A DNA stretch of 64,000 nt. Source: Akanthomyces muscarius. Taxonomy: Eukaryota; Ascomycota; Sordariomycetes; Hypocreales; Cordycipitaceae. Position 1 is the stretch's first letter. Each line of letters begins with the position of its first letter. The translations under genes were made by a program, and so were the position numbers. Of the stretch, positions 25,674 through 35,559 are shown piece after piece. Location of the stretch: the NCBI RefSeq assembly GCF_028009165.1, contig NC_079245.1:1116001-1180000 (forward strand), given 5' to 3'. The notes beneath the pieces were generated by a model. That model did no database searches. It saw only the letters and a program-made list of their open reading frames with translations, and had not been told where the DNA came from.

Positions 25674-25780
25674 ATGGCTTCTCGACATCATTTTTTCTCT
25701 GCATAGCTTCTCGACCGCATCTTCTTTCTACATGGCTTCTCGGCCGCAGCTTTTCTCCAGCTTGGCTTCTCGACCGCAAC
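25674..25780 (+). repeat. 29-30 bp tandem repeat spanning the F-box gene start
   Basis: Four head-to-tail copies beginning at 25674, 25703, 25732 and 25762, each opening with A/TTG/AGCTTCTCG followed by an A/C-rich and T-rich part; the last copy is partial. Copy 1 begins with an ATG that gives a 10-codon upstream frame (25674..25706), whose stop arises in copy 2. Copy 3 begins with the ATG of the downstream protein; copy 4 lies in its coding sequence (LASRPQ echoes MASRPQ). Confidence 0.85.
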
Positions 25781-26853
25781 AGCCCCGAGATGCCTACTTC
25801 CTGCGCATGCTGCCTTCTATAATGGTTGTTGACATAGCCATGGGGCTTTGCCGCTTGGATCAGTATAACCTGATGCAAGTGTCGGCTGCCTTCAGGATAT
25901 GCCTGGAAGAGGAGTTCAACAAGCGCACCCTGACCAAGATATCTAGCGAGCAGCAGCTGGAATATCTTTTGGCACGCGCCCTGACGCTGCCAGGCCATTG
26001 GGCCTGCGAAGAATGCATAGACATGCACGAGGTAGACCTGCATGACTTTCCGTCGCACGCCAAAGGCTGTCCCATCAGCTTCAGGGGGGTGGTTCAGGAT
26101 GCGCTGTCTCCCCCCTCCGCCTACATCTCTGCAAAGTACAACCTCAAGCACCACCACATACAGCTGGCCCTGAAGTACCACCGCTTGAGCGGCCCCTTGG
26201 GGTTGTACAGAAATCGGCTTCGGCGTCTGCTCACGAAATACATTTACATTCCCGACTTGCGGTTCGCAAACTACCCCAACTTCAGGTTCCACGCTTTCGG
26301 TGTCGGCAAGTACAGTTACGAGCCTCGCGTGTCGCACGGCCGATTCCTTCTCAGCACCAAGCTCGACTTTGTGGCGTACGGACGGAACGTGAGCCACGAT
26401 GGCACGCCAGGCTTGTTCATGTGCCACCACCAGGAATGGTTTCCGTCCAAATTGCGAGCTCTGAGACACTTTCAGATGTTGGTCACCCTGAACTCCCCCC
26501 TGACATATAGACAAACCACACAGTACCGGTACCTGAGATGGTTGGCGAGCAACGTCCTATGGAGAGCCATGGCCGTACTAGTCAGCCAAAAACTCGCGGT
26601 GCTCAACGTGTCCTGTCCGTTTTGCCCGACAGATATGCGCGTGACACGCTCCGCCACCGTGGACGGAAAAGTGCATTATCAAGCCATATCCTGGCACGAC
26701 TTTGGCATCGAAGGCACATTGCCTGATCCCCGCTGGCGCACAAAGCACTATGGCCGCGTCATGACTGATTTGACCTGTTTCCGACACAACCCACCACCGG
26801 GAAGGGTTCGGCAGCTTTGGGAGGAAAGCCAAGCTTGGTGCTTGCCTGCTTGA
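25732..26853 (+). CDS. F-box-like protein
   Basis: Single-exon protein of 373 residues. Residues about 26-70 (MLPSIMVVDIAMGLCRLDQY to KRTLTKISSE) look like a degenerate F-box: a hydrophobic helix, then LxxYNLMQVSAAFR. F-box proteins link substrates to SCF ubiquitin ligases through Skp1. Two CxxC pairs (CEEC, CPFC) and Cys/His-rich parts suggest a possible metal site in the body of the protein. The start at 25732 lies in the third copy of a tandem repeat; a 10-codon frame precedes it. The later in-frame Met at about residue 26 could be the ancestral start, with the N-terminal 25 residues added by the repeat. It ends only 24 bp from the stop of the convergent gene. Confidence 0.7.
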   Translation: MASRPQLFSSLASRPQQPRDAYFLRMLPSIMVVDIAMGLCRLDQYNLMQVSAAFRICLEEEFNKRTLTKISSEQQLEYLLARALTLPGHWACEECIDMHEVDLHDFPSHAKGCPISFRGVVQDALSPPSAYISAKYNLKHHHIQLALKYHRLSGPLGLYRNRLRRLLTKYIYIPDLRFANYPNFRFHAFGVGKYSYEPRVSHGRFLLSTKLDFVAYGRNVSHDGTPGLFMCHHQEWFPSKLRALRHFQMLVTLNSPLTYRQTTQYRYLRWLASNVLWRAMAVLVSQKLAVLNVSCPFCPTDMRVTRSATVDGKVHYQAISWHDFGIEGTLPDPRWRTKHYGRVMTDLTCFRHNPPPGRVRQLWEESQAWCLPA

Positions 26854-26877
26854 CACCCCTCGGCGCCCGGGCATCCC

Positions 26878-27288
26878 TCAGACCACGCCTTGGCGCCAAA
26901 CAAACCACCCCAGAAATCCGACGCCGGTTATCCAGTGCCCCAGGGCCCGCCAGCGCAACGGCTCGCCGCCGTGCCACCATACGACGGCGCCGTCGGCCAG
27001 CCTCACCGCCGACAGGATGCCGATCAGCGTCGTGAGCGACGCCTCGTGGCCCTGGTACTGCAGCGCGATGAGGGCCGCGCCGTAACTGGCTTCGCGAATG
27101 GCCTTGAAGTACATGAGAGGCGATGCGACCCCGCCGCCGCCGCCGTCTGGAGTGGATATTGGGCCACCGCCGCCTTCGAGGCGGAGGCCGACGTGGCCGT
27201 ACTCGCTGCGCGGCGAGAGAGCGCCCATGAGTCCGCGGCCGCAGCAGGCGGTGCCCAGCACATACGCTGGAACTTGGGAGTACGACAT
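26878..27288 (-). CDS. Small membrane protein, DUF4267-like
   Basis: Single exon, 136 residues. The start MSYSQVPAYVLGTACCGRGL resembles fungal DUF4267 proteins, which are small four-helix membrane proteins of unknown function. Gly/Pro-rich insert at about residues 38-52 (GGGGPISTPDGGGGG), then YFKAIREASYGAALIALQYQ, TTLIGILSAVRLADGAVVW, a Trp/His-rich loop and a last helix ending FLGWFVWRQGVV. Such genes often sit beside oxidoreductases; here a flavin monooxygenase follows on the same strand. Family call is by pattern only. Confidence 0.65.
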   Translation of the reverse strand: MSYSQVPAYVLGTACCGRGLMGALSPRSEYGHVGLRLEGGGGPISTPDGGGGGVASPLMYFKAIREASYGAALIALQYQGHEASLTTLIGILSAVRLADGAVVWWHGGEPLRWRALGHWITGVGFLGWFVWRQGVV

Positions 27289-27585
27289 TCTTTTGTTGCG
27301 GGCGAAGTGAAACTGATGGTGGAATTGAATTTTTCAGTTGATTGGGTCCTGGGGATGTGGGTGGGAAGAAGATGAGAAGAGAAAAAGGAGACGAGGAGAC
27401 GAGGCGTAAGCCCAGCGACACTTAGCTTACTCACTAACCTCAACGCGGGCGGATGACTTTCACCATCAAGGCATGCATTAGCGAGCGACGACTGCATCAA
27501 ATTGAGCTTTTATTTTATTGGTGCTTTTATGTGCTTGCGAGTGTGACTGTTTATTCTTTTCATCGTGTGGCTTTCCTTCGCCTGG

Positions 27586-29896
27586 TCATCTCGTATATGT
27601 CCCATGGATCGTGTAATCCTTCTGCGGGCCGTTCACAGTGTACGCGCACACCCAGCTCTCCAGATTGACAGCCTCGAATACGAAATTATACTTGACGTTG
27701 TAGTAGTCGTCAATGCACAAGTGTCCCGACTTGGCCGGCCACCCGTGCTCATGTCCGCCTCCGCTTGCCGGCGGATCCTCAAACTCCACCGCGTGGAAGA
27801 AGTAGTCGACGCGCTTATTGTCATCGGGCTTGGCAAACCACACGGTAATCTTGCCCGACGCCTCATCGTAGCGATAGATATAGCGGCGCGTGGCGCGAAA
27901 GCCAAAGCCTTGATCCGTCTTGAACTCTCCGTCCTCAATGTAAAGATACTCGTAGCTCTCGCCGTATTCGCACAGCGGTGCAGCGTCCTCGTTGGCTGTA
28001 CACTGGACGCCTTCTTTGGTGGGCGAGCGCAAGAGGAATTCGGCAGTGCCGCTGAAATGGCCGCTGGGGTGTGTCGGCAGCTTGCTCTTGAGGTCGCGCT
28101 CTAGCTTCCACGTGCCGAGAAGGCTACGGAATACGGCCCTGGAGACAAATCTCGGAGTAGTGAGGCCATCCTTTAACACAGCCGCTGCATCAGTAATGAG
28201 CTTCTTTGCGTTGGCGTTATTCTCGCCGTCCTCGTTTGCAAGAGAGTAGCGACATGGGGCGAATATTTCTAGAGGCAGCCCGTTGGTGGTGAGATTGGGA
28301 GCGTCCACAGCCAGCGGTGGGGTGATGTCCATGGACAGCGCCTCGGCAAATTCTTGCATCAGGAACGGATAGTCTCCCATGGGGAACTGTGATATGCGCG
28401 GGTCGTTTCTTAGATCAAGCGTTCTTTGGATGCTTTTATCCCGGCCAAGCTTGTCGCGAAGCACCCGCGATGGACCGTCGCTAGACCAGAGGGCCGCGAG
28501 GAATCGAGCCTGCATCTGTATCACGCCCCAGAACGCTCCCCTGTAGAAACCGACAAACCCCAGATTGGGTACTTCGGGATGATGCGTTGCATGGAACGAG
28601 AGAGCCAGGAGCTGTGCCGGGTGCGAAGGCGAATAGCTGAGCGTGTCCAGTACGTCCTTGGGCAGGAAGCCAACGCATGGCTCTGGATCAAATCCCGTCG
28701 CAAGGACGACTGCAGCAATGCCGTCAATGGAGGAGGCGTCCAGCTTGGCAGTTGATCCGGTAATGGATTCCAGTCGGCCATCGTGCACCGTAATGAAGCC
28801 TGAGCGTACAAAGTCGCAATACCAGTCACTGCATGATAAATATGGAGGTAGCGAGAGATCCGCGCTTTCAGGACTGCCCTTATCAGGGCCGAGCATCTGC
28901 TTTGGCCCCAAAGAACCACGCAGACGCTCATGCGCCATCTTGGCTCTCTCTTCCGATATGTGGCCCTGCGAGTCTGTGAAAGGCACTGGCCTGTTGTTTT
29001 TATTGTGCGATGAAAAGTCATGCGGTAAAAACGGCGGAGCTTTCCATTTCGGCTGTTGCTGTCAGCGCAAGTTTCCAATCCGAAAACGGGGAGGCGTAGG
29101 TCTTACCTCTGGCGTTGTGTGAAGGGGGATCACCCACGGGTGGCGTGAGCTTGCGTGATGGATGCTGTACTTTTCAATATTCGGTATCGAGCTTGCATCC
29201 GGGGAATTAAGTTCGTCGGAGAGATGCGTGCCTATCGTCGCCGCGATCTCGACACCCGACATTTGGCCACCTGCGACCAAGATCTTGCCGCCTTTGCCAG
29301 ATGTTCCGAGGAGCGATTGCAGATCCCGATATTGGCTGCTGTGGATCACTGGGATAGCAGCATCTTCTTTTAACGCATTCGGGACGACCGGATCGCCAAA
29401 GTAGCCGGACGCCACAACGAGGCGATCGAAGCGAGCCGTCTCTTCACCATTGTCGGAGCGGACGGTAACGTTCCACCCTTCACCATCCCGCTCGGTACGC
29501 GTGACTCGCGTCTTGAGTTTCAATTGGAAATCAGGACTGTGGGTGAGGTACTTGGCAGTGTAGCGTTGGAGGTACTGGCCGACCATCCACGCCTGGGGCA
29601 GCTGCGGGATCTTTTCGCCCCAGACCAAGTCGCTAAAGTGCATCGTGTGCCGGCTCTGGTTCGCCAGCATGAGCGGATGAATCTGGCGGCCCACGTCGTT
29701 TTTGAACGTCGGCCAGAGACCGCCGACATCGTGCTGCGCGTCAAAAATGGTGACCTTGAAATCTCCCTTGGGCGCATTGTGAAGCAGCGTCTTGGCGACG
29801 GCTAGGCCAGCCGGCCCGGCGCCTGGATGCAGTCAGTACGCGGATTTTGGAAACAGATTTTCACAACTTGCCAACGATGCAGACCGACTTGGCCAT
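27586..29896 (-). CDS. Flavin monooxygenase fused to a DUF6314 domain
   Basis: Predicted 735-residue, two-part enzyme. Exons 29872..29896, 29107..29822 and 27586..29052. The first exon is only 25 nt; its intron (29823..29871) appears to be GC-AG (donor GCAAGT), and the join restores the FAD motif GAGPAG in MAKSVCIVGAGPAGLAVAK. The second intron (29053..29106, GTAAGA) has two in-frame AGs 6 nt apart; the downstream one fits the CTGAC branch site better. The NADPH-binding motif is LVAGGQMSGVE. The last roughly 170 residues (from LLGTWKLERDLKSKL) form a DUF6314-like beta-barrel with GEFKTDQGFGFRATRRY and AYTVNGPQKDYTIHGTY. FMO-type enzymes add oxygen to N, S or C atoms; the role of DUF6314 is unknown. 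Substrate not predictable. Confidence 0.85.
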
Positions 29897-30386
29897 GGCA
29901 CTCCGAATGGCGTATCTGCGCAGGCTCATGAAAGAATGTCGAAAGACGGTTAGCGGCGGGGCTTTCGGCCGGTGAGCATAATGTTCAGTTACCCACTGTG
30001 CCATCTAGACATTGTGCTGATCTGGGCTACCCTACACATTGCAGATTCTCACGCTTCAGTTTAATCTGCCTTCCACTTGCGTAATTAAATGGTGGCTGAT
30101 ACACCTGTTAGCGAACAGAATGATTAGTTAATTACAGTCTAATCGAGCGACCTGTGGACTCTTTGCCCGAGGTCTTCGCTTCATTCCTTAGTCCCGTCAT
30201 TATGACCATTCTTCGCGATTTCATTTTGTAAGCCACTTCGTTCAGTTTGGTGAATAATATTGAGTAGATATCTATGTATTACATTTCACACAACATAAGT
30301 AGTCAGTGCCATGGCATATAAACGGTGCTACCATCACGACTCTCTTCAGTCTGATAATCCCTTCTTCAACGAGGACAAACTAAGCA
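29897..30386. other. Intergenic, 0.49 kb
   Basis: AT-rich promoter of the monooxygenase gene and 3' flank of the next gene on the same strand. No gene. Confidence 0.45.
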
Positions 30387-32455
30387 TTAACGGTTGACAG
30401 GCGTATAAGTGTGGGCAGAGAAGCTTTGGGAGTGTTTAGTCAAGCTCGGTGCAATGGCTGCCGATCCACCCTCATGCTCCGCGTCTGTTGCTTCCATAGT
30501 GACGCGAGGTACGCTATCATACCTCTTCCGGTTGCGAGTTTTTGCAAAGCTAAGAGTCGTCAGCACGGACAATCCACACGAGGTTTTTTGTTTCCAAACA
30601 TACATGATTGCTGCAATAACTGCCGCCAGCAAAGGCACCCCAAGACCGACGCACACGCCAATAATGACCTTGTTCGTACCGACCACGGAGCCCTTGATGC
30701 TCTCGCCGTCTTTCCCGCCGCCTTTGTCGCCTTTGTCGCCGAGAGTGGTCGTCGGCGCGGGTGGTACATACGATGACGGTTTCCCCGATGATGCAGTCAT
30801 TGTCAGTGCATTGGCGCCAAAGACAACCGGCTTAGCCGGTTTAGTCTGCGCCGCAACCGCTGACCAGATGACGCTCTCGCCCGACCGAGCCGTTGCTGTC
30901 AGTGTCGTCGACACGACGCTTGTGACGCGCGACTTCAGCGACGCTGGACAGTTTGTCATGCCGACCGACAAGCACTGCAGTGCTATATGCGTAACCGCTG
31001 TGGCAGTGGTCGTGATGGTGGAGCTGCCATCTCCATTATTGGCCCTGGTCGCCAGCGACGCGGATTGCTGTATTTCGGCAGCGGCAGCTCTCGTTGCCGC
31101 GCAACCTGTAGAAAGAGCTGTGTAAAAGATTGGAATCTCTGTCTTTGGTGTAGGACCCCAGACATTGTCCAGGAGCTCCACGGAGGCGCCTGCAGCCGCG
31201 CCGATGGCCATCTGGTAACCTTGTTGAAGCATCAGATGACAAGCATCATCACCGCGCTCTTTGACAGACGAACTCAGGTCGCTGCCGGCAAATGTAATGT
31301 TGGTGATAAATTCGGCGGCATTCGCATAGGCACTGGCCTGGATACCCGCTCCGAGCTGGAGATGGCCAGTCTGGTTGAATAACTGCACCTCCGGCCCGAA
31401 GCCGGCGCTCAGGCTGAAACCGCTTTTGATGCCGATTCGAAGGACCGCGTGGAGGACGGCGCCCGCTGTGGCAACGGTGACGGGCAGAAACTCAAATCGC
31501 CCGCCATGACTTGGTTTTAGTTAGCGTTGGGCGTTGCTGGAAAGAAGGAAACAGACGGATGGCAACAAACAATTCAAGGTGCGAGGTTTCCTCGGAGAAT
31601 AAAGCGAGCTTCATGGCCATTTGCTTGTCAAATTTGATGTGGAAGCCACTGTCCAGTTCAATCTGGGACTCGACGCTGAGGATGAGGTCAATTGTGGCGA
31701 CGAAGCCGACGAACACTCGACCAACTTCGTATCCCAGCTCAGAGGAAGTATATAGGTTCAGAGTGTATGTAGTTCCGGCTGAAAACAGGATAGATAGTTC
31801 GACATAAAGTTCGATCTCTGTAAACACCACTTCGAGCAACACGTCATCAAGCTTGCCGACGTCGACGTCCAAGGTGATGCCGGGAGGGTTAAGTCGAAAT
31901 CCCTGAAGATTGTCGAGGCTTTTCAGGTGAGTCACATCTTCAATTAACACGTTTGCATTATCAGCGATATACACCTTCATATCGTGGACAACATTGGACG
32001 CGTAGTCGGCGATCTGATGCAAAGTGCTATTGACGGAGGCTTTGATGCTGGTAGCCGCAGTTGTGATATTGAAGTCACCTTTCGCTGTCATCGTGGCCGA
32101 TGCATGACCTTTGACGTAGCATTTCTGGCAGATGATTTCGGTGCCGATCGTTGTGCCATTCGGCCCCTTTTCACTGCTGATGAGATATGTTAAAAGAGCG
32201 AGCAGGGAAGACGATGCGATGTAGCCATTCAACATGAGGGATAGATGCGTACATTTTAAAGAGCGGAAAATCTTCAATACTGGAGTCAATCTCGGATGAC
32301 TTGCTAAAGATGACATTGTTTGCCCTCGGCGCAAGCATCAGCTCTTGTTTAATCGCCGCAACGGTGTCGCTCGAGGATCGACCCGCCAAGCTACTTCCCA
32401 TCAAAGCCGCAACAGCAGTGACTGGCAAAGCAAAAAGATAAAAAAAGCTGTACAT
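30387..32455 (-). CDS. Secreted or cell-surface single-pass membrane protein, unknown
   Basis: Unrecognised protein of 643 residues. Exons 32253..32455, 31571..32176 and 30387..31509. Intron 1 has a NAGNAG acceptor (CAGCAG), which would add or drop one residue. Intron 2 joins HLEF to HGGRFEFLPV (donor GTTTGT, branch CTAAC). The N-terminus is a signal peptide (MYSFFYLFALPVTAVAAL). The ectodomain has a CQKC pair, alternating beta-type sequence (PGITLDVDVGKLDDVLLEVV) and several N-glycosylation sites, then a Ser/Thr-rich stalk with a GDKGDKGGGKDG segment. One membrane helix (VIIGVCVGLGVPLLAAVIAAI, about residue 540) precedes a basic cytosolic tail of about 80 residues (KTRNRKRYDS). The layout suggests a wall-sensor or adhesin-type surface protein; this is inference from topology only. 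Confidence 0.7.
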
Positions 32456-34014
32456 GATGTGCTCAGAAAAGTTATATGCTCAAAGAAATAAAAAGATAAT
32501 ACAATCACATCAATGTACAGTTTGAGAGGTTGGTTGGCTGGGTCGCTCATAAAAGGAGAATTCTAGGTTGAGGGGGCGATGGGACTTTACCCGTTCTACA
32601 ATTGCAAGGATTACAGATCCGCCTTGCCCTGGCTCGTGCAGGGGCTCATCATGCATCTACTTCACTCTCGTGCTTGCTATCAGTCGTAGCTGCAACAGTA
32701 TGCAGGGCGTATGCAGTCATAACTAATTGCGGAAGGAGGGGCCAGCTCCCAGTGGAGGAACGGGTCTGAGACGGCCGCAAGCTAAATATATCCTTGCTCA
32801 TTGCCCTTGCGGGAATGAAGGGGCCCTCGGTACAAATGCACCTTGGAAACTTGCAGTGAGGAATAGGATATAGATTTCTGATATATCCAGATATTATAGA
32901 TCTACTTTTGGCTTGCGGCAGCACCTGAGCAACTAGTGATAAGTATGGCGATTGAAATCACGAGTGGCAGACAGACGAGGCTGAGGCTGAGGCTGACAAT
33001 CACGCCAGACGCAGCTGGGATGCAACATCCCTGTCTATGATGCCTGCAAGGCTAGTTACCAGCACGCGGGCACGCGGGGAATGACCCCCCTGCATGCCGC
33101 GCATTTCTTCAGTCATCTTGCGCGGGAAGCTGGGAAAAGGGGGAACATACTGGTGTGCGGACATAACCTACCGGAGGATGGATTTTCGCTAGCTCAGGAG
33201 TTAGCTGCGGGAGCCGGTGCAATCAAGCTCTGGTAGTCCATACGTTTGTATTACTTGCTATGCTAGGCGAGAACGCAGAAAATAGATTCTTGGAGTGTTG
33301 TCTGAAACAGAACCATTTGCGACCAGCTAGCCCAACGTACTAACGTTAGTTACTCTAGATCCTTCAAGATGATGCTGCACCCGGATTTACGCGGCCGGGG
33401 AGCAGCTGCACAGTTGATTGGTGGATACACAGCCGGAAGGTACAGGCCAATAGCATGATTTGGGTCAAATGCCATCATTCAACTACGCGACGAAAGATCA
33501 AGAGCAAGAAACTGTCAAAAAAAAAAGGCATAGAAAAACGTTCAGTTCTTTGCCCAAACTACAGCCACTTCTACATTGCCACCTTTAATAAGCCACATAG
33601 TTTGTAAAATACTGTTTTAAATTTGCTAGAAAAAAACATACTTTTATGTCCCTACGTTGGCCCCGGCACGCGCTTCAGCTGCGCTCTAGAACGCCTCCTT
33701 CACGCCCTCCCATTCCAGACTGGATCAGTCAACCTCGTGGAAAGATTGAAACATGAACAAATCGATGCGACAAAGGCCCTACCTAATAAACACTAGTTGG
33801 GTAGGCCGCTATATCACTAGTTCGTGTACTACAAAGAACCGTCGCCTATTACCCCGCAGACTAAGATGCGCTACCTCGGCACTTCACTTACACGGCCAGG
33901 GACTCAAAATGTGTCAGAGCCCCCGGTGATGGTTAGATGCAAGTCTTCGACTAGCAATGAGTTCACCAAATCTCAGGTATTCATCCGCACTTGCTTCCAA
34001 AAAAAAACACCAGA
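32456..34014. other. Divergent intergenic region, 1.56 kb
   Basis: Contains an A-rich tract near 33518 and an imperfect inverted repeat around 33778-33812 (CCTACCTAA/TTGGGTAGG). No supported gene. Confidence 0.45.
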
Positions 34015-35376
34015 ATGTGCACCTCAGTCAAGAGATTGATCACAGGGCTGGCGGTATGGCTTCCGATGCTCGTCAGCGGTGGCCTCACCGCAGCGCTGCA
34101 GACGCCTCTTCGCCAGTGCAATCTCCCTCTTGGCGACGAGCCCTTTGAGACTGCAACTCCAGAAGAAGTCGGGCTGTCGTCTGACGAGGTCACGGCAGCT
34201 CTGGCATACGCTAATCTTCACGGACGGGTGGCAGTGCATATCTTTCGAAACAACTGTCTCGTCGGCCGTGGCGTTGCTGACTCAGTAACCGACAACATAC
34301 CAGTGCAGGTCTTTTCCGTGACAAAGTCGATTGTGGGAATGCTGGCCGGCATCGCTGTTGCAGACGGCAAGCTGGACATTGACCGTCCCATCGGCGACTA
34401 TCTGCCGGACGCGCCTGGCTGGGGCGATGCCGCTCATCGCGCCGTCCTGGTGCGGCAGGTCCTGACTGAGACGTCGGGGACGCAAGAGGCCATACTGTCT
34501 GAGCTTCTCACCGTGGGAACGGATCCGAGCGCTATACAAGAGTTCCTCGGCCAGCCGATTATGCACTCGCCCGGATCGCACTTTGAGTACTCGCAGCGCG
34601 ACGCCGACGCGGCCGCCTACATTGTGCAAAGCGCCGTCGGCCAGGACTTGCAGGACTTTGCGCAGGAGAGGCTCTTTGGACCGCTTGGGATCGACAAGTC
34701 CGACTACTTTTGGCTCCGCGATCGCTCTGGCAACACATACGGCTATGCGTGGCTCTTCATCGCGCCCAAGCACCTGGCCCGCCTCGGTCTCGTGATGCAG
34801 AACGGCGGACGATACAATGGCAGCCGCCAGGTCGTGCCCGCGGAGTGGGTGCGTGCCGTCGCCGAGCCTTCACCGCGGAACCCCTGCTACGGCTTTCTGT
34901 TCTGGAATAATGCCGGCAAGCCGTGCACAGGCGCCAACATTCCCGTCGCGACCACGACTCAGCAGACAGCCGTGGCGAGCGCGTCGGGGGACCTCTTTGC
35001 CATGGTCGGTGCTCTGCAGCAGAACAACTTCATGATTCCGTCTCTCAACATGACAGTAACTTGGGCTGGCGTTCTAGGAGACACGGCCCCGAACCTCTCG
35101 GTCCTTTTGAGCGCCACGCCAGGCGACCTCTACTACAACTTCTTCCGCATCCTGATGCGCGCTGTACAAGACAAGGCGATCCCAGACACTGGGCCTTACA
35201 AGTCACCCCCTTTTAGCTTGGACGTGAACCCGCTCAACTATCTAAACCCCATAGTGCTCCTCCGGGACTTGATTGCTAGTCCCGAGTGCAATATTCTGTT
35301 TTGCAACGGCGGAATTCCTACAAAAGGGCTTCTACAGAATCTTGAATCGATTTTAGGGTATCGTCCCTCGTTTTGA
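34015..35376 (+). CDS. Secreted serine beta-lactamase-like hydrolase
   Basis: Single-exon protein of 453 residues from the ATG at 34015. Signal peptide MCTSVKRLITGLAVWLPMLV. The SxxK catalytic motif is clear in QVFSVTKSIVGMLAG. The second motif, usually YSN in class C-type fungal proteins, reads YSQ here (FEYSQRDADAAAYIV). FGPLGIDKSDYFWLRD and GYAWLFIAPKHLARLGLVM are typical blocks. Fungal members of this family act as esterases, peptidases or transacylases rather than antibiotic resistance enzymes. Convergent with the M28-like gene. Substrate unknown. Confidence 0.85.
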   Translation: MCTSVKRLITGLAVWLPMLVSGGLTAALQTPLRQCNLPLGDEPFETATPEEVGLSSDEVTAALAYANLHGRVAVHIFRNNCLVGRGVADSVTDNIPVQVFSVTKSIVGMLAGIAVADGKLDIDRPIGDYLPDAPGWGDAAHRAVLVRQVLTETSGTQEAILSELLTVGTDPSAIQEFLGQPIMHSPGSHFEYSQRDADAAAYIVQSAVGQDLQDFAQERLFGPLGIDKSDYFWLRDRSGNTYGYAWLFIAPKHLARLGLVMQNGGRYNGSRQVVPAEWVRAVAEPSPRNPCYGFLFWNNAGKPCTGANIPVATTTQQTAVASASGDLFAMVGALQQNNFMIPSLNMTVTWAGVLGDTAPNLSVLLSATPGDLYYNFFRILMRAVQDKAIPDTGPYKSPPFSLDVNPLNYLNPIVLLRDLIASPECNILFCNGGIPTKGLLQNLESILGYRPSF

Positions 35377-35559
35377 GCTGTACTTGGCATAAATTCCAGT
35401 CGCGGATCTCTACCTCTGTCTGCCAATTGCAGCCTCTCTTGAGTTTACTTGTTGGTAGTGATGGTTGAAAGTAATGTTCTGAATAATGATAACAATACAA
35501 AAACTACCACATTAATAGTCATGATTATCGAAATGAGTTTTATACATAAAACGGAATTT
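35377..35559. other. Short convergent spacer
   Basis: 183 bp between two stop codons; AT-rich, 3' untranslated sequence only. Confidence 0.5.
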
